A stretch of DNA of 64,000 bases from Dillenia suffruticosa (Eukaryota > Streptophyta > Magnoliopsida > Dilleniales > Dilleniaceae). Below, piece by piece: positions 48,868 to 60,855 of the stretch. Position numbers and translations under genes: made by a program. The stretch spans positions 5,569,001-5,633,000 of the forward strand of contig JAVTVX010000012.1 in assembly GCA_033439265.1 (NCBI GenBank), in the 5' to 3' direction. The notes beneath the pieces were generated by a model. It was not told where the DNA came from, did not search any database, and saw nothing but the letters and a program-made list of their open reading frames with translations. Within the stretch, counting starts at the first letter, position 1. The number at the start of each line of letters is the position of its first letter.

Positions 48868-51800
48868 ATGGGTGGTACTCAACAAATGAAAGATCATGAG
48901 GGAAATGAAAACCATTTTCTGAGTTGTTCAAAGGAGGGGAAAGGAAAGAGGTTGTGGAAGAAGGTGAAATGTCAGCTTGTTGAGTACCACTCATTGCCCG
49001 GGTATTTGAAGGACAATGAATTCATTTTGGGCCATTATAGATCTGAATGGCCTCTGAAGCAGATTTTTCTCAGCATTTTTACCATTCACAATGAGACTCT
49101 CAATGTCTGGACGTAAGAATTTGTGTTTTCCCTGATAATTTGGGTATTTGTGATGTTTGGTTACGATTTTAAGATCCTTTTTGAGCTTTAGGCCTAATAT
49201 TGAATTAGTCTTAATTGTATGCTTGCATTTCTTGAATCTTGAATTTGTTGGATAGGTGGATGGAATCAAAAAGGCAGATTAAAATTCTATTATTTACTAC
49301 TTGCTCTTCCAATAAATGTTTATAGCTAATGCATGTAAGTAATTGGTGGACGATCATGGTACCGGTTAAATACTTGTCTTTAATGCTTTTGCTGTCATAT
49401 CTTAATTGTCTTCAAGGTTTTTCTATAACCAACGCTCTGATCTGCCGATATAGATTGGATTTCTATAAATTAAAAACTCCATGTTGCCAATCCCTCATAG
49501 CTTCCATGAATTCATTAAAACAGCTTGCTGTTCAACATTCCGAATGGTGCAACATGTAACAAGCGCAGGATCAACCATGATAGGGTTTTGTCCTCCTACT
49601 ATTCAAGTTTCCATTTTCGTCATAATGCACTGTATAATACTACTACTAAATATGTAGAGTAAAAAATTTTTCACCATGTAAGCGTCAGTGAAGAGTTTCA
49701 TCCTTTTGACACCACATTTATCTAGGCAGCCCTTTTAGGCAACAGCATCCAAATGCAATCAATGGAAACTAGTATGTATCTTAAGAATCATTCTTTCTTT
49801 GTTCCAATCCTAGCTAGCCTAGGTTGATTGATGAGACCAGGAAGAAGGAGAAAAAAAAAAAAAAAAAAATCAAAGGCATCTTCATGGCTTACACTAAAAA
49901 ATTGTGTAGATTAATGTAAGTCCTATTGAGTGCTAGATTTTTGGGATTTATAAAAAATTTAACTTGGAAATGTTTTTGGATCTTATAATAATTTAAAGTG
50001 CAATCACATGTTTAGGCTTCAATGTCCATTACTTTGATGTCTTTGTTGTGCTGAGCGGAAGTTTTTAATGCATTTGCAGTCTTCTTCATAAATATTTGTG
50101 CTCAAACTAAAGTAATTTACTGAGTCCAGTACTGCATATGATATTAGCCATGCTGTTCTGTTGCTAGTCCATGAATTCTGAAGTTTGAACCACTATGTTT
50201 TCAATGTGTACCCATATGGATGCAAGAATCATATCAAGTCTTCAGAACATGAAAGGACTGATTACTGTACCTCTAAGGAAAATGATGTAGTCTGGTTGCT
50301 TTTTTTGCATCTTTTTATTTGTTCAAGCCTCAAAACTCTGGGAAATTCCTTTTTTCAGGCATTTATCCCCTTATCTACCTCTAAATGTTAATGGTTATCT
50401 GTTGCAGGCATTTGATTGGGTTTTTTATTTTCCTTTCCCTTACCATATATACTGCAACGAAGGTTCCGAAGGTTATGGATCTGCACTCCCTGCAACATTT
50501 GCCAGATCTTCACAAGATACATACAGAACTCATGACTTGCCTTCCTTCCTTACCCAATTTGCCTGATTTGCACAAGCTACGTGAAGAATTGAAGACTTCA
50601 TTGCCTTCAATGGATTTGCTTCCATCAGTGTCAAATTGGCATATTGTTGAGATCCTCAGCAACTGTTTGCCTGAACGGTTCTCAAGCAGCAACCAGACTG
50701 ATGTGTGTGTACTGGTAATTCCTCATATCTCATGTTTCTTGTTAATTTAATGCTGCCTTTTTATTTCTTATTTCCCTGCAATCGTTTTTTCCCTCTGCCC
50801 TATGTTATTTATTATGCAGCTCCTTATGGATGTGGAGTCAGTTTCTTTACTTTACACTTCTTCTGGTTCCAGTCAGCCCATACTGGGTACATGATTGTTG
50901 CCAAAGCAAATTTTCCTTTTACTTTTTCTGCCTTTTTTTCTTTTTTTTTTCTTTTTATTTATTTTTATTTTTATGTTCCGGTCATTTTTTTGTCTGGATA
51001 TGTGCTCTTTCAGCCCTTTGCTCTTTAGTCCTAGGAGTTCTCCTTGTGGCATAAACACCGATTAGAAGTCTTGGACCCCCATGCTCTTGACCCATTGGAT
51101 TCAAGTTCTCCTTGGAGGGTGCAAAAGAGGTGCAGTGGTGAGATGCTAAAAACGGGTCCCTGTTTTCTTTGATTTCTAGTGGCTTGTTCTTTTTCATTTG
51201 AAGTGCATGCTAATCAAGTTGGGAAAAAATTTAGAAATGTATGAGAGACCATAGAAGTTGTTGGGGCATTGCTATGTCTTTAAGCATTAGATATTATTGA
51301 ATGTGATGTTTTTGGGGATAATGAATGATTTCTGAATCTGTCTCTCTGTTCTTCCCTCTTCTTTTTTGTCTCCCCTCCACTGGTTTCTGTTTCTCTCTTC
51401 CCCCATTACTCTCTCTATTCATTCTGCATTACTTTGACAGCCTAATTTCTTGTGAAAAACATACCCAAAAAATAGCTAGCTAGAGCATGGTAAACTCTAT
51501 GGCCATAGTACTGAGTCCCGGAGAATGTATAGTTTTCATAAATGTTGTAGAATAAGCTTAAGGTCATTTGCAGCACCCATGTTGAATCAGCGGATTACTT
51601 GCGGTTGAACCATCTTGGATTGCTTAGATACAGGATCATGACCTAAATCTGTGCACTCACATATATGTTCTACTACCTCTTCTTATGTCATTGGCTGTGT
51701 CCAATTCTAAAGGTCATTTTACCACTGACAAGTCTCATGGCAAGAAAAAGGCTATATCTATAAGTTAAAGGTGATGATATTTTTGACACAATATATGATG

Positions 51801-52584
51801 AGTGCTGCAGATAATTCTGTTGCAAAGCTTCACCTTAGTAGTATATACTAAACTCTTGCACGTTATTGACATAATGCTCATTAGTTATGCTAATGCCTTC
51901 TCATGCACTGGTTTCCTGCAGCGAACTGTGAAAGAAGACCTTGCAAACATAATAGCTCCTTTGATGGTGAGGCCAATTACAAGGTGGCCGTTTTTTGCTT
52001 TTATGGGAGGGGCAATGTTCTGCTTGCTAGCCAGCAGCACATGCCATCTCCTGTCTTGTCACTCGAAGCGCATGTCATACATTATGCTGAGGCTTGATTA
52101 TACTGGAATAGCTGCCCTTATCTCAACCTCCTTCTATCCTCCTGTCTACTACTCCTTCATGTGCTACCCATTCTTGTGCAATCTATACATGGGCTTCATA
52201 ACCATCTTGGGAATAACCACAATAATAGTGTCTCTTCTTCCAGTCTTTCAAACACCAGAATTCCGCACAATTCGAGCCTCACTTTTTGTTGGCATGGGCT
52301 TATGTGGCATTGCGCCAATTCTGCACAAGGTAATCCTCTTCTGGAACAGGCCAGAGGCTTTACACACTACGGGGCATGAGCTTCTAATGGGAGCTTTTTA
52401 TGGCATCGGAGCACTGGTTTATGCCACAAGGATTCCTGAGAGATGGATGCCCGGAAAATTTGACATTGCAGGGCACAGCCATCAACTGTTTCACGTGCTC
52501 GTTGTGGCGGGGGCTTATACTCATTATCGTGCGGGGCTTGTATACCTCAGGTGGCGGGACCTTGAAGGGTGTTCTTCACTGTAG
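48868..52584 (+). CDS. HHP: Heptahelical PAQR-family membrane protein (HHP4/HHP5-like), 3 exons, 404 aa
   Basis: Plant relative of adiponectin/progestin receptors. Arabidopsis HHP proteins are tied to hormone and sugar responses, so signalling is a family inference. Exons 48868-49112, 50408-50714 and 51922-52584 (TAG); GT-AG introns of 1295 and 1207 bp, phases 2 and 0. Exon 1 (residues 1-82) is cytosolic, with KGKRLWKKVKCQLVEYHSLP and FILGHYRSEWP. The first membrane helix is at the start of exon 2 (HLIGFFIFLSLTIYTA), followed by a leucine-rich loop with two imperfect LPDLHK repeats. Exon 3 holds the other six helices and the likely zinc ligands: His226 (SSTCH), Asp243, His371 and His375 (HSHQLFH). 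The acceptor GGACAG lies just before the ATG, so a 5' UTR intron (donor near 48583) is likely. A CT-rich leader is at 48388-48422. No lesion was seen. Confidence 0.95.
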
Positions 52585-53076
52585 TGTGATTCTGGCTTCT
52601 TTTTTTTTTTGGTGAATTTTTGGCTTTTGTAGTTCAATGGTTCTTGTATGTGTCTGTGTAGATTAAATGTTGTAATGGTGGATGTGTAGTGTTGAGGGAG
52701 GGGGTGAAGTTCATAACTTGAATGGTAAGATTGTGAACGTTCAATCTTCCTAAGTTCAACAAGTTGATTTCTAGTTAAAAATTTGTAACAATTTTTTGTG
52801 CTCCACTGTGGCCGTAAGGGGAGTTATTAATGGCAAAACTAGCTTCCTTTTGTCTATCAGAAGCTGGAGTTTGTGCCTTTTTGGACATTTTCCTTAGATG
52901 ATTGATGATTATTGTTTAAAAAAAAAGGAAAAAAAGAAAAGCATGAAGAAGTGAGAGAGAACGCCAAAAAAAAAAAAAAAAATGCAGTAAGAGGAGTCAT
53001 TAATGGCAAAACTAGCTTCCTTTTGTCTATCGGAAAATGGAATTGGTGTCTTTTTGGACATTTTCCTTAATCTCCA
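52585..53076 (+). repeat. HHP 3' flank with an 85-bp direct repeat
   Basis: 52819-52905 and about 52990-53075 share ATGGCAAAACTAGCTTCC and TTTTTGGACATTTTCCTT. The second copy runs straight into the tRNA-derived array. 52585-52818 is the likely HHP 3' UTR. Confidence 0.75.
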
Positions 53077-53443
53077 CTTCGCTCCACTCATCCCTCTCCT
53101 AATCATAAAATCCCCCTGGTTCAGACCTCCCACTTACTAAATGGGTGCGCTAACCGAGCTATAAAACCTGTACATTGCTGATCGCAACCATTTTTAGATA
53201 TTGACATAAATCAAATTTCCTGTTTTTAGTTTTATAAAATTGAGAATCTTAATGGAGTATTAGAACCAAAATATAATTTTATATTATTTTAAAATAAAAT
53301 ATAACATAACATAATATTAATTTATATTTTTTAGATTGACGAAATTTTAAATTAATAAATGATATGAGAGAATTTTAAATTCACTAAATCTGAGTATACA
53401 AAATCTCCATTCCACTCCACTCATCCCTCCCCCCCATAACTAT

Positions 53444-53508
53444 GCTTTTATTGAGAGTTGAATCTCCCGCTTACTAAACATGTGCTCTAACCACTGAGCT
53501 ATGAACGC
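53444..53508 (-). pseudogene. tRNA-Thr pseudogene, 65 nt
   Basis: Lost 8 nt of T stem and variable loop; AGT anticodon loop kept. First half of a dimer with 53509-53580. Confidence 0.85.
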
Positions 53509-53580
53509 CGTTCACTGAGAGTCGAATTCAAAACCTCCTGCTTGCTGAACAGGTGCTTTAACCAACTGAGTTATGAAAGC
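53509..53580 (-). pseudogene. tRNA-Thr pseudogene, 72 nt, dimer partner
   Basis: The anticodon now reads AGC. The 3' acceptor end reads TGAACG and cannot pair fully. Confidence 0.85.
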
Positions 53581-54340
53581 TATTCATTGTGATTGCAACA
53601 ATTTTTAAATACCGGTGTATATTAAATTATCTTTTCATTTTTAAAAAATCGAGAATCTTAATGGAGTGTTAGTACAAAAAGCAACAACAAAAAAGAAAAC
53701 AAAATTACTTGAAGACAATATGATTTGAAATTATTTGAAAATAAAATAGAACATATCATAGTATCAATTTCAATTTTCTAGATCAACGTCATTTTAACTC
53801 TGAGTGTTCAAAACTCATAATTATAAATGGGTGCTCTAATTGAGCTATGAAAGCTATACATTGTTCATCGCAACAATTTTTAAATACCGGTGTATATCAA
53901 ATTTTCTTTTTTCATTTTAAAAAAATCGAGAATCTTAATGGTGCATTAGTACTAAAAGCAACAATAAAAAGGTCAAGATTAATTGAAGAAAACAAAATAT
54001 GATTAGAAATTATTTTAAAATAAAATATAATATATCATGATATTAATTTTTATTTTCTAATACTTTCATTGAGACTAAGAGCAATATTATCAAAATCATA
54101 TCGTATATCAACCAGTAAATTTTAAAATTATGGTTGAACCAATTCAATTGCGGGTCAATGTGGTCGAACCACTGAATTTTAAAAATAAATAAATTTATAT
54201 TAGATTATTAATTTTATATTTTTATATAAAAATATCCAATCATTCGTCAAATATATATATAAAATTTATCCCTCTCTCTTTTGGTTTCACGTGGGTCACA
54301 ATGTTCATCGCAACCACTTAAGATTTCCATAACTAATTAT

Positions 54341-54413
54341 GCTTTCATTAGGAGTCAAACTCATGACCTTCTATTTACTAAATGGGTGCTCTAACCAACT
54401 GAGCTATGAATGC
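54341..54413 (-). pseudogene. tRNA-Thr pseudogene, full length
   Basis: 73 nt, AGT anticodon kept; mismatches in the T stem, anticodon stem and acceptor. Confidence 0.85.
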
Positions 54414-54968
54414 TATAATTTATTCATTGCAACCACTTTTAAAAACTAGCGTATATCAAATTAACTTTTTTCATTTTTAAAAAAAAAACTGAGAATGTTA
54501 ATGGATTGTTGGCACTAAAAGTAGTAACAAAAAGATCAAATTCAATTGAAAAAAATTTTAACTTTGAGTGTTTAAAACTCCTAATTGTAAAATCTCCACT
54601 TCATTCCTATCATCCCTTCCCTAATCATAAAATCCCCACATATGAGACCTCCCACTTACTAAATGGGTGCGCTAACCAACTGATCTTTGAAAGCTATACA
54701 TTGTTAATCACAACCATTTTTAGAGATCAATGTATATCAAATTCCCCTTTTCAATTTTCTAAATTCAAGAATTTTAATAGAGTGTAAGAACCAAAATATG
54801 ATTTTAAATTAATTTAAAATTAAATATAACATATCATAATATTAATTTAAAATTTCTAGATCGGTGGCGTTTTAAACTAACAAATGGTACGAGAGAATTT
54901 TAAACTCACCAAGTTTGAGTGCTTAAAATCTCTATTCGATTCCACTCATCCATCCCTCCCATAACTAT

Positions 54969-55041
54969 GCTTTCATTGAGAGTCAAACACAAGACCTTCC
55001 GCTTACTAAACGGGTGCTCTAACCAACTGAGCTATGAAAAC
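54969..55041 (-). pseudogene. tRNA-Thr pseudogene, full length, dimer member
   Basis: AGT anticodon kept; T-loop CG lost, one T-stem change and one acceptor change. Confidence 0.87.
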
Positions 55042-55113
55042 CGTTCATTGAGAGTCGAACTCAAGACCTCCCGCTTATTAAACAGGTGCTATAACCTTCT
55101 GAGCTATGAAAGC
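55042..55113 (-). pseudogene. tRNA-Thr pseudogene, dimer partner
   Basis: T arm is consensus, but the anticodon reads AAT and the 3' acceptor end is TGAACG. Confidence 0.87.
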
Positions 55114-55617
55114 TATGCATTGCCATCGCAACAATTTTTAAATACCGATGTATATTAAATTTACTTTCTTTCACTTTCAAAAAAATCAAAAATCTTAATG
55201 GAATGTTGTTTCAATAAGTAACAAAAAAATCAAAATTACTTGAAAAAATATGATTTGAAATTATTTGAAAATAAAATAAAACATATCATAGTATTAATTT
55301 CTATTTTTTAGATCAGCGCCATTTTAACCCTGAGCGTTCAAAATTCATAATTGTAAACAGGTGCTCCAACCAACTGACTTATGAAACTTATACATTGCTT
55401 ATCGCAACAATTTTTAAATACCGGTGTATATCGAATTTCCTTTTTTCACTAAAAAAAAAACGAGAATATTAATGGAGTATTATTACTAAAAGCAACAACA
55501 GAAAGGTCAATTTTTATGTTCTGATGCTTTCATTGAGAGTGCAATTGAGCCATGAAAGCCATAGACTATTCATCGCAACCATTTTTAGATACCGATATAC
55601 ATCAAATTCGTGATTAT

Positions 55618-55690
55618 GCTTTCATTGAGAGTGGAATTCAAGACCATCCATTTACTAAACGGGTGCTCTAACCAACTGAATTATGAAAGC
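55618..55690 (-). pseudogene. tRNA-Thr pseudogene, full length
   Basis: AGT anticodon kept; changes in T loop, T stem, anticodon stem and D stem. Confidence 0.85.
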
Positions 55691-56305
55691 TATACATTGT
55701 TCATTGCAACCAACTTTAAAAATTTTCGTATATCAAATTTCCTTTTTCTCATTTTTTTAAAAATCGATAATGTTAATGGAGTGTTGGTACTAAAAGCAAT
55801 AACAAAAAGATCAAGTTCAATTGAAAAAAAAATGATTTGAAATTATTTTAAAATAAAATATAACATATCCTAAAATTAATTTCTATTTTCTAAATCAGTT
55901 GCATTTTAACTCTCAGTGTTCAAAACTCCTAATTGTAAAATCTCCACTTCATTCCACTCATTCCTCCCTTAATAATAAAATCTGTATACCTGAGACCTCC
56001 CACTTACTAAATGGGTGCACTAACCAAATAAGCTATCAAAGCTATATATTGTTAATTGCAACCATTTTTAGATATCGGTGTATATCAAATCCCAATATTA
56101 TTTTTACAAGATTGAGAATTTTAATGGAGTATCAAAACCAAAATATGATTTTAAATTATTTTAAAAATAAAATATAGCATATTCTAATATTAATTCATAT
56201 TTTCTAGATTGGCAGGATTTTAAACTAATAAATGGTTCCAAGGAACTTTAAATTCACTAATTCTGAGTGCTCAAAATCTACATTCCACTCACCCCCCATA
56301 ACTAT

Positions 56306-56378
56306 GCTTTCATTAAGAGTCAAACTCAAGACCTCCCACTTACTAAACGGGTGCTCTAACCAATTGAGCAATGAAAAT
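56306..56378 (-). pseudogene. tRNA-Thr pseudogene, full length, dimer member
   Basis: AGT anticodon kept; T-loop CG lost, acceptor 5' end changed. Confidence 0.86.
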
Positions 56379-56450
56379 CGTTCATTGAGAGTTGAACTTA
56401 AGACCTCCCGCTTACTAAACAAGTGCTCTAACCTATAGAGCAATGAAAGC
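56379..56450 (-). pseudogene. tRNA-Thr pseudogene, dimer partner
   Basis: AGT anticodon kept; D arm altered (CCTATAGAGC on the plus strand). Confidence 0.86.
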
Positions 56451-57609
56451 TATACATTGTCCATTGCAACAATTTTTAAATACCAGTGTATATCAAATTT
56501 CCTTTTTTCATTTAAAAAAATTGAAAATCTTAATGAAGTGTTGGTACAATAACCAACAAAAAAATCAAAATTATTTGAAAAAAATATGATTTGAAAAACA
56601 TATCATAGTATTAATTTTTATTTTCTAGATCAACGCCATTTTAACTTTGAGCGTTCAAAACTCATAATTATTAATGGGTGCTCTAACCAACTGAGTTATG
56701 AAAGCTATACATTGTTCATCACAACAATTTCTAAATATGGGGGTATATCAGTTTTTTTTTTCATTTTTAAAAAATCTGAGAATCTTAATGGAGTCTCGAC
56801 ACTAAAAGCAATAACAAAAAGGTCAATCTTTATTTTCTAATGCTTTCATTGACAGTCAAATTGAGCTATCAAAGCCATACACTATTCACTGCAACCATTT
56901 TTAGATACCAACATACATCGAATTTGTCCCTCCCACTTACTAAATGGGTGCTTTAACCATCTGAGCTATGAAAGCTATATACTATTCATTTCAACAACTT
57001 TTAAAAACTAGCGTATATCAAATTCTCCTTTTTTCATTTTTTAAAAAAATTGAGAATATTAATGGAGTGTTGGTACTAAAAGTAATGACAAAAATATCAA
57101 GTTCAATTGAATAAAAAAACAAAATATGATTTGAAATTAATTTAAAATAAAATATAACATATCATAAGATTAATTTCTATTTTCTAGTTCTGTGACATTT
57201 TAACTATGAGTGTTAAAATCTCCTAATTGTAAAATCTCCATTTCATTCCATTCATCTCTCTGCTAATCATAAAATCTCCATATCTGAGACCTCCTACTTA
57301 ATAAATGAGTACACTAACCAACTGAGCTTTGAAAGTTATGCATTGCTAATTGCAACCATTTTTAGACATCCACGTATATCAAATTCCATTTTTCATTTTT
57401 ATAAAATTGAGAATTTTAATGAAGTATCAAAACCAAAATATGATTTTAAATTAATATAAAATAAAATATAACACATCATAATATTAATTTATAATTTATA
57501 GATTTGTAGCATTTTAAACTAACAAATGGTATGAGGGAATTTTAAACTCAGTAAATCTGAGAGCTCAAAATCTCCATTCCATTCCACTCATCCCTCTCCC
57601 CATAACTAT

Positions 57610-57679
57610 GCTTTCATTGAGTGAACTCAAGACCTCCCACTTATTAAACGGGTGCTCTAACCAACTGAGCTATGAAAGC
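57610..57679 (-). pseudogene. tRNA-Thr pseudogene, 70 nt, dimer member
   Basis: 3-nt deletion in the T loop; anticodon reads AAT; acceptor and D arm consensus. Confidence 0.86.
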
Positions 57680-57751
57680 TGTTCATTAAGAGTCGAACTT
57701 AAGATCTCCCCCTTATTAAATGGGTGCTCTAACGAACTGAGCTATGAAAGC
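57680..57751 (-). pseudogene. tRNA-Thr pseudogene, dimer partner
   Basis: Anticodon reads AAT; followed directly by a 28-nt deletion copy (57752-57779), so this is a trimer. Confidence 0.86.
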
Positions 57752-57992
57752 TATTCTTTGAGAGTTGAACTATGAAAGCTATATATTGTTCATCATAACA
57801 ATTTTAAATACCGGTGCATATCAAATTTTATTTTTTCATTTTTAAAAAAGACCAAGAATCTTAATGGAGTGTTGGTACTGTGAGTCGAAGTAAGCTATGA
57901 AAGCCATACACAGTTCATCGCAACCCTTTTTAGATACTGACATACATCAAATTCATCCCTCCCTTAATCTTAAGATCTCTATAATTGATTAC

Positions 57993-58065
57993 GCTTTCAT
58001 TGAGAGTCAGACTCAAGATCTCCCACTTACTAAATAGGTGCACTAACAAACTGAGCTATGAAAGC
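57993..58065 (-). pseudogene. tRNA-Thr pseudogene, full length
   Basis: AGT anticodon and acceptor stem kept; anticodon stem and D arm damaged. Confidence 0.85.
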
Positions 58066-58668
58066 TATATACTATTCATTGCAACCACTTTTAAAAACCG
58101 GTGTATATCAAATTCCTTTTTTTTCATTTTTAAAAAACCAAGAATGTTAATGGGGTGTTGGTACTAAAAGAAATAACGAAAAGATCAAGTTCAATTGAAA
58201 AAAAAATCAAAATATGATTTGAAAATATTTTAAAATAAAATATAACATATCTTAAAATTGATTTCTATTTTCTAGATCGGTGGCATTGTAGCTTTTGACT
58301 ATTCAAAACTCCTAATCGTAAAATCTCCACTACATTCCACTCATCCCGTCCCAAATCATAAAATCTCCATAGCTGAGACGTCCCACTAACTAAGTAGGTA
58401 TGCTAACTGAGTGAGCTGTGAAAGCTATGCATTGTTAATTGCTTTCCCTTTTACATTTTTACAAAATCAAGAATTTGAATGGAGTGTCAGAGATAAAATA
58501 TTATTTTAAATTATTTTAAAATAAAATATGACATATCATAATATTAATTTCTATTTTCTAGATTGACCGCATTTTAAACTAATAAATGATATGATGGAAT
58601 TTAAAATTCAGTAAGTTTGAGTGTTCAAAATTTCTATTCCATTCTAGTCATCCCTCCCCCATAACTAT

Positions 58669-58741
58669 ACTTTCATTGAGAGTTGAACTCAAGACCTCCT
58701 GCTTACTAAACGGGTGCTCTAACCAACTAAGCTATGAAAGC
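58669..58741 (-). pseudogene. tRNA-Thr pseudogene, four differences from the intact copy
   Basis: AGT anticodon kept. Changes are at the last acceptor base, the T-loop CG, the anticodon stem CG and one D-stem base. Confidence 0.87.
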
Positions 58742-58813
58742 CGTTCAATGAGAGTTGAACTCAAGACCTCCCACTTACTAAATGTGTGCTCCAACCTACT
58801 GAGCTATGAAAGC
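58742..58813 (-). pseudogene. tRNA-Thr pseudogene, dimer partner
   Basis: AGT anticodon kept; several CG losses. Confidence 0.86.
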
Positions 58814-59034
58814 TATTTATTGTTGATCGCAATAGTTTTTAAATATTGGTGTATATCAAATTTTCTTTTTTCATTAAAAAAAATCGAGAATGTTAATGGA
58901 GTATTAGTGCTAAATGCAACAACAAAAAGGTCAATTTTTATCTTTTAATGCTTTTATTGAGAGCCCAACTGACATAGCAACCATTTTTAGATTCTGACAT
59001 ACATCATAATCCTAATATCTCCATAACTGATTTT

Positions 59035-59107
59035 GCTTTCATTAAGAGTCAAACTCAAAATGTCTTGCTTACTAAACGGGTGCTCTAACCAATTGAGCTA
59101 TGAGAAC
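59035..59107 (-). pseudogene. tRNA-Thr pseudogene, full length
   Basis: AGT anticodon kept; variable loop and acceptor changed. First of a trimer (59035-59203). Confidence 0.85.
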
Positions 59108-59175
59108 CGTTCATTGAGAGTCAAACTACCTTCTACTTTCTAAGCGGGTGCTCAATCCAACTGAGCTATGAAAGC
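59108..59175 (-). pseudogene. tRNA-Thr pseudogene, 68 nt
   Basis: T-arm deletion; anticodon reads AGA. Middle of a trimer ending in the deletion copy 59176-59203. Confidence 0.82.
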
Positions 59176-59414
59176 CATTCATTGAGAGTCGAACTATGAA
59201 AGCGATACATTGTTCATCGTAACAATTTTTAAATACCAATGTATATCAAAATTTTCTTTTACATTTTTTAAAAAAAATTGAGAATCTTAATGGAGTGTTG
59301 GTATTGAGAGTCGAACTAAGCTATGAAAGCCAAACACTATTCATTGCAACCATTTTTAGAAACCACCGTACATCAAATTCCTCCCTCAATCTTATGATCT
59401 CCATAATTGATTAT

Positions 59415-59483
59415 GCTTTCATTGAGAGTCAAATTCTAGACCTCCTGCTTACTAAACAGGTGTTGTAATCGAGCTATGAAAGC
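59415..59483 (-). pseudogene. tRNA-Thr pseudogene, 69 nt
   Basis: 4-nt loss in the D arm. The anticodon stem carries a paired change (C-G to T-A), so it still pairs; AGT kept. Confidence 0.83.
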
Positions 59484-60113
59484 TATACACTATTCATTGC
59501 AACCACTTTTAAAAACCAACATATATCATATTCCCTCCTTTCATTTCTAAAAGACCAAGAATGTTAATGGAGTGTCGGTACTAAAAGCAATAACAAAAAG
59601 ATCAAGTTCACATGAAAAAAAAATCAAAATATGATTTGAAATTATTTTAAAATAAAATATAATAGATCGTAAAATTAATTTCTATTTTTTAGATTGGTTG
59701 CATTTTAACTTTTCAGTGTACAAAACTCCTAATCGTAAAATCTCCATTTCATTCCATTCATCCCTTCCCTAATCATAAAATCTCCATAGCTGAGACCTCC
59801 CACTTACTAAGTGGGAGTGCCAACCAAGTGAGCTATTTAAGCAATACATTTTTAATTACAACCATTTTTAGATATCGGCATATATCAAATTCTTTTTTTA
59901 ATTTTATAAAATCAGAAATTTTAATGGAGTGTGAGAGCCAAAATATGATTATAAATTATTTTAAAATAAAATATAACATATCAAAATATTAATTAATATT
60001 TTCTAGATCGAGGCATTTCAAACTAACAAATGGTATGAGGGAATTTTAAATTCGCAAAGTTTGAGTATTCAACATCTCCATTCCATTCTAATCATCCCTC
60101 CCCCCGTAATTAT

Positions 60114-60186
60114 GCTTTCGTTGAAAGTCAAACTCAAGACCTCCTACTTACTAAATGTGTGCTTAAACCAACTAAGCTATGAAAGC
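60114..60186 (-). pseudogene. tRNA-Thr pseudogene, full length
   Basis: AGT anticodon kept; changes in T stem, anticodon stem and D stem. Confidence 0.85.
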
Positions 60187-60407
60187 TATCCATTATTCAT
60201 TGTAATAATTTTTAAACATCGGTGTATATCAAATTTTCTTTTTTGATTAAAAAAAATTGAGAATGTTAATGGAGTATTGGTACTAAAAGCAACAACACAA
60301 AGGTCAATTTTTATCTTCTATTGCTTTCATTAAGAGTCCAACTAATATCGCAACCATTTTTAGATTCTAACATACAACATAATCCTAAAATATCCATAAA
60401 GGATTTT

Positions 60408-60480
60408 GCTTTCATTGAGAGTCGAACTCAAGACCTCCCGCTTACTAAACGGGTGCTCTAACCAACTGAGCTATGAAAGC
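60408..60480 (-). tRNA. tRNA-Thr (anticodon AGU), intact
   Basis: The minus-strand 73 nt folds as a perfect cloverleaf. The acceptor stem is GCTTTCA/TGAAAGC. The D stem is GCTC/GAGC, with A-box TAGCTCAGTTGG. The anticodon stem is CCCGT/GCGGG (last pair G-T) with loop TTAGTAA and anticodon AGT at 34-36. The T stem is TTGAG/CTCAA with loop TTCGACT (B-box-like GAGTTCGACTC). No CCA is encoded, as expected for a nuclear gene. CAA motifs lie just upstream, but inside a partial neighbouring copy. The nearest T4 downstream is at 60387-60390, about 18 nt past the 3' end. It is the only array copy without a mismatch to the array consensus. Confidence 0.9.
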
Positions 60481-60540
60481 CGTTCATTGAGAGTCGAACT
60501 TAAGACCTTTCGCTTACTAAACAAGTACTCAAACCAATAG
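60481..60540 (-). pseudogene. tRNA-Thr pseudogene, upstream partner of the intact copy
   Basis: T arm and AGT anticodon visible; D arm and 5' acceptor truncated; followed by the 60541-60569 deletion copy. Confidence 0.82.
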
Positions 60541-60782
60541 CCGTTCATTGAGAGTCGAACTATGAAAGCAATACATTGTTCATCATAACAATTTTTAAAT
60601 ACCGGCGTATATCAAATTTTCTTTTTTCACTTTTAAAAAAGAGCAAGAATCTAATTGGAGTGTTGTACTAAGAGTCGAATTGAGCTATGAAAGCCATGCA
60701 CTACTTATCGCAACCGTTTTTAGACGCCAACATACATCAAATTCGTCCCTCTCTTAATCTTAAAATCACCATAATTGATTAT

Positions 60783-60855
60783 GCTTTCATTGAGAGTCGC
60801 ATTCAAGAGCTCTCGCTTACTAAACAGGTGCTCTAATTAATTGAGCTATGAAATC
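60783..60855 (-). pseudogene. tRNA-Thr pseudogene, full length
   Basis: AGT anticodon kept; T loop and D loop changed, acceptor G to A. Confidence 0.85.

Noticed and set aside
54506-60246. Many 60-90 aa ORFs with the phrase KTSxLLNGCSNQLSYES in the tRNA array
   Set aside because: These are translations of the tRNA-derived repeats and their spacers, not proteins.
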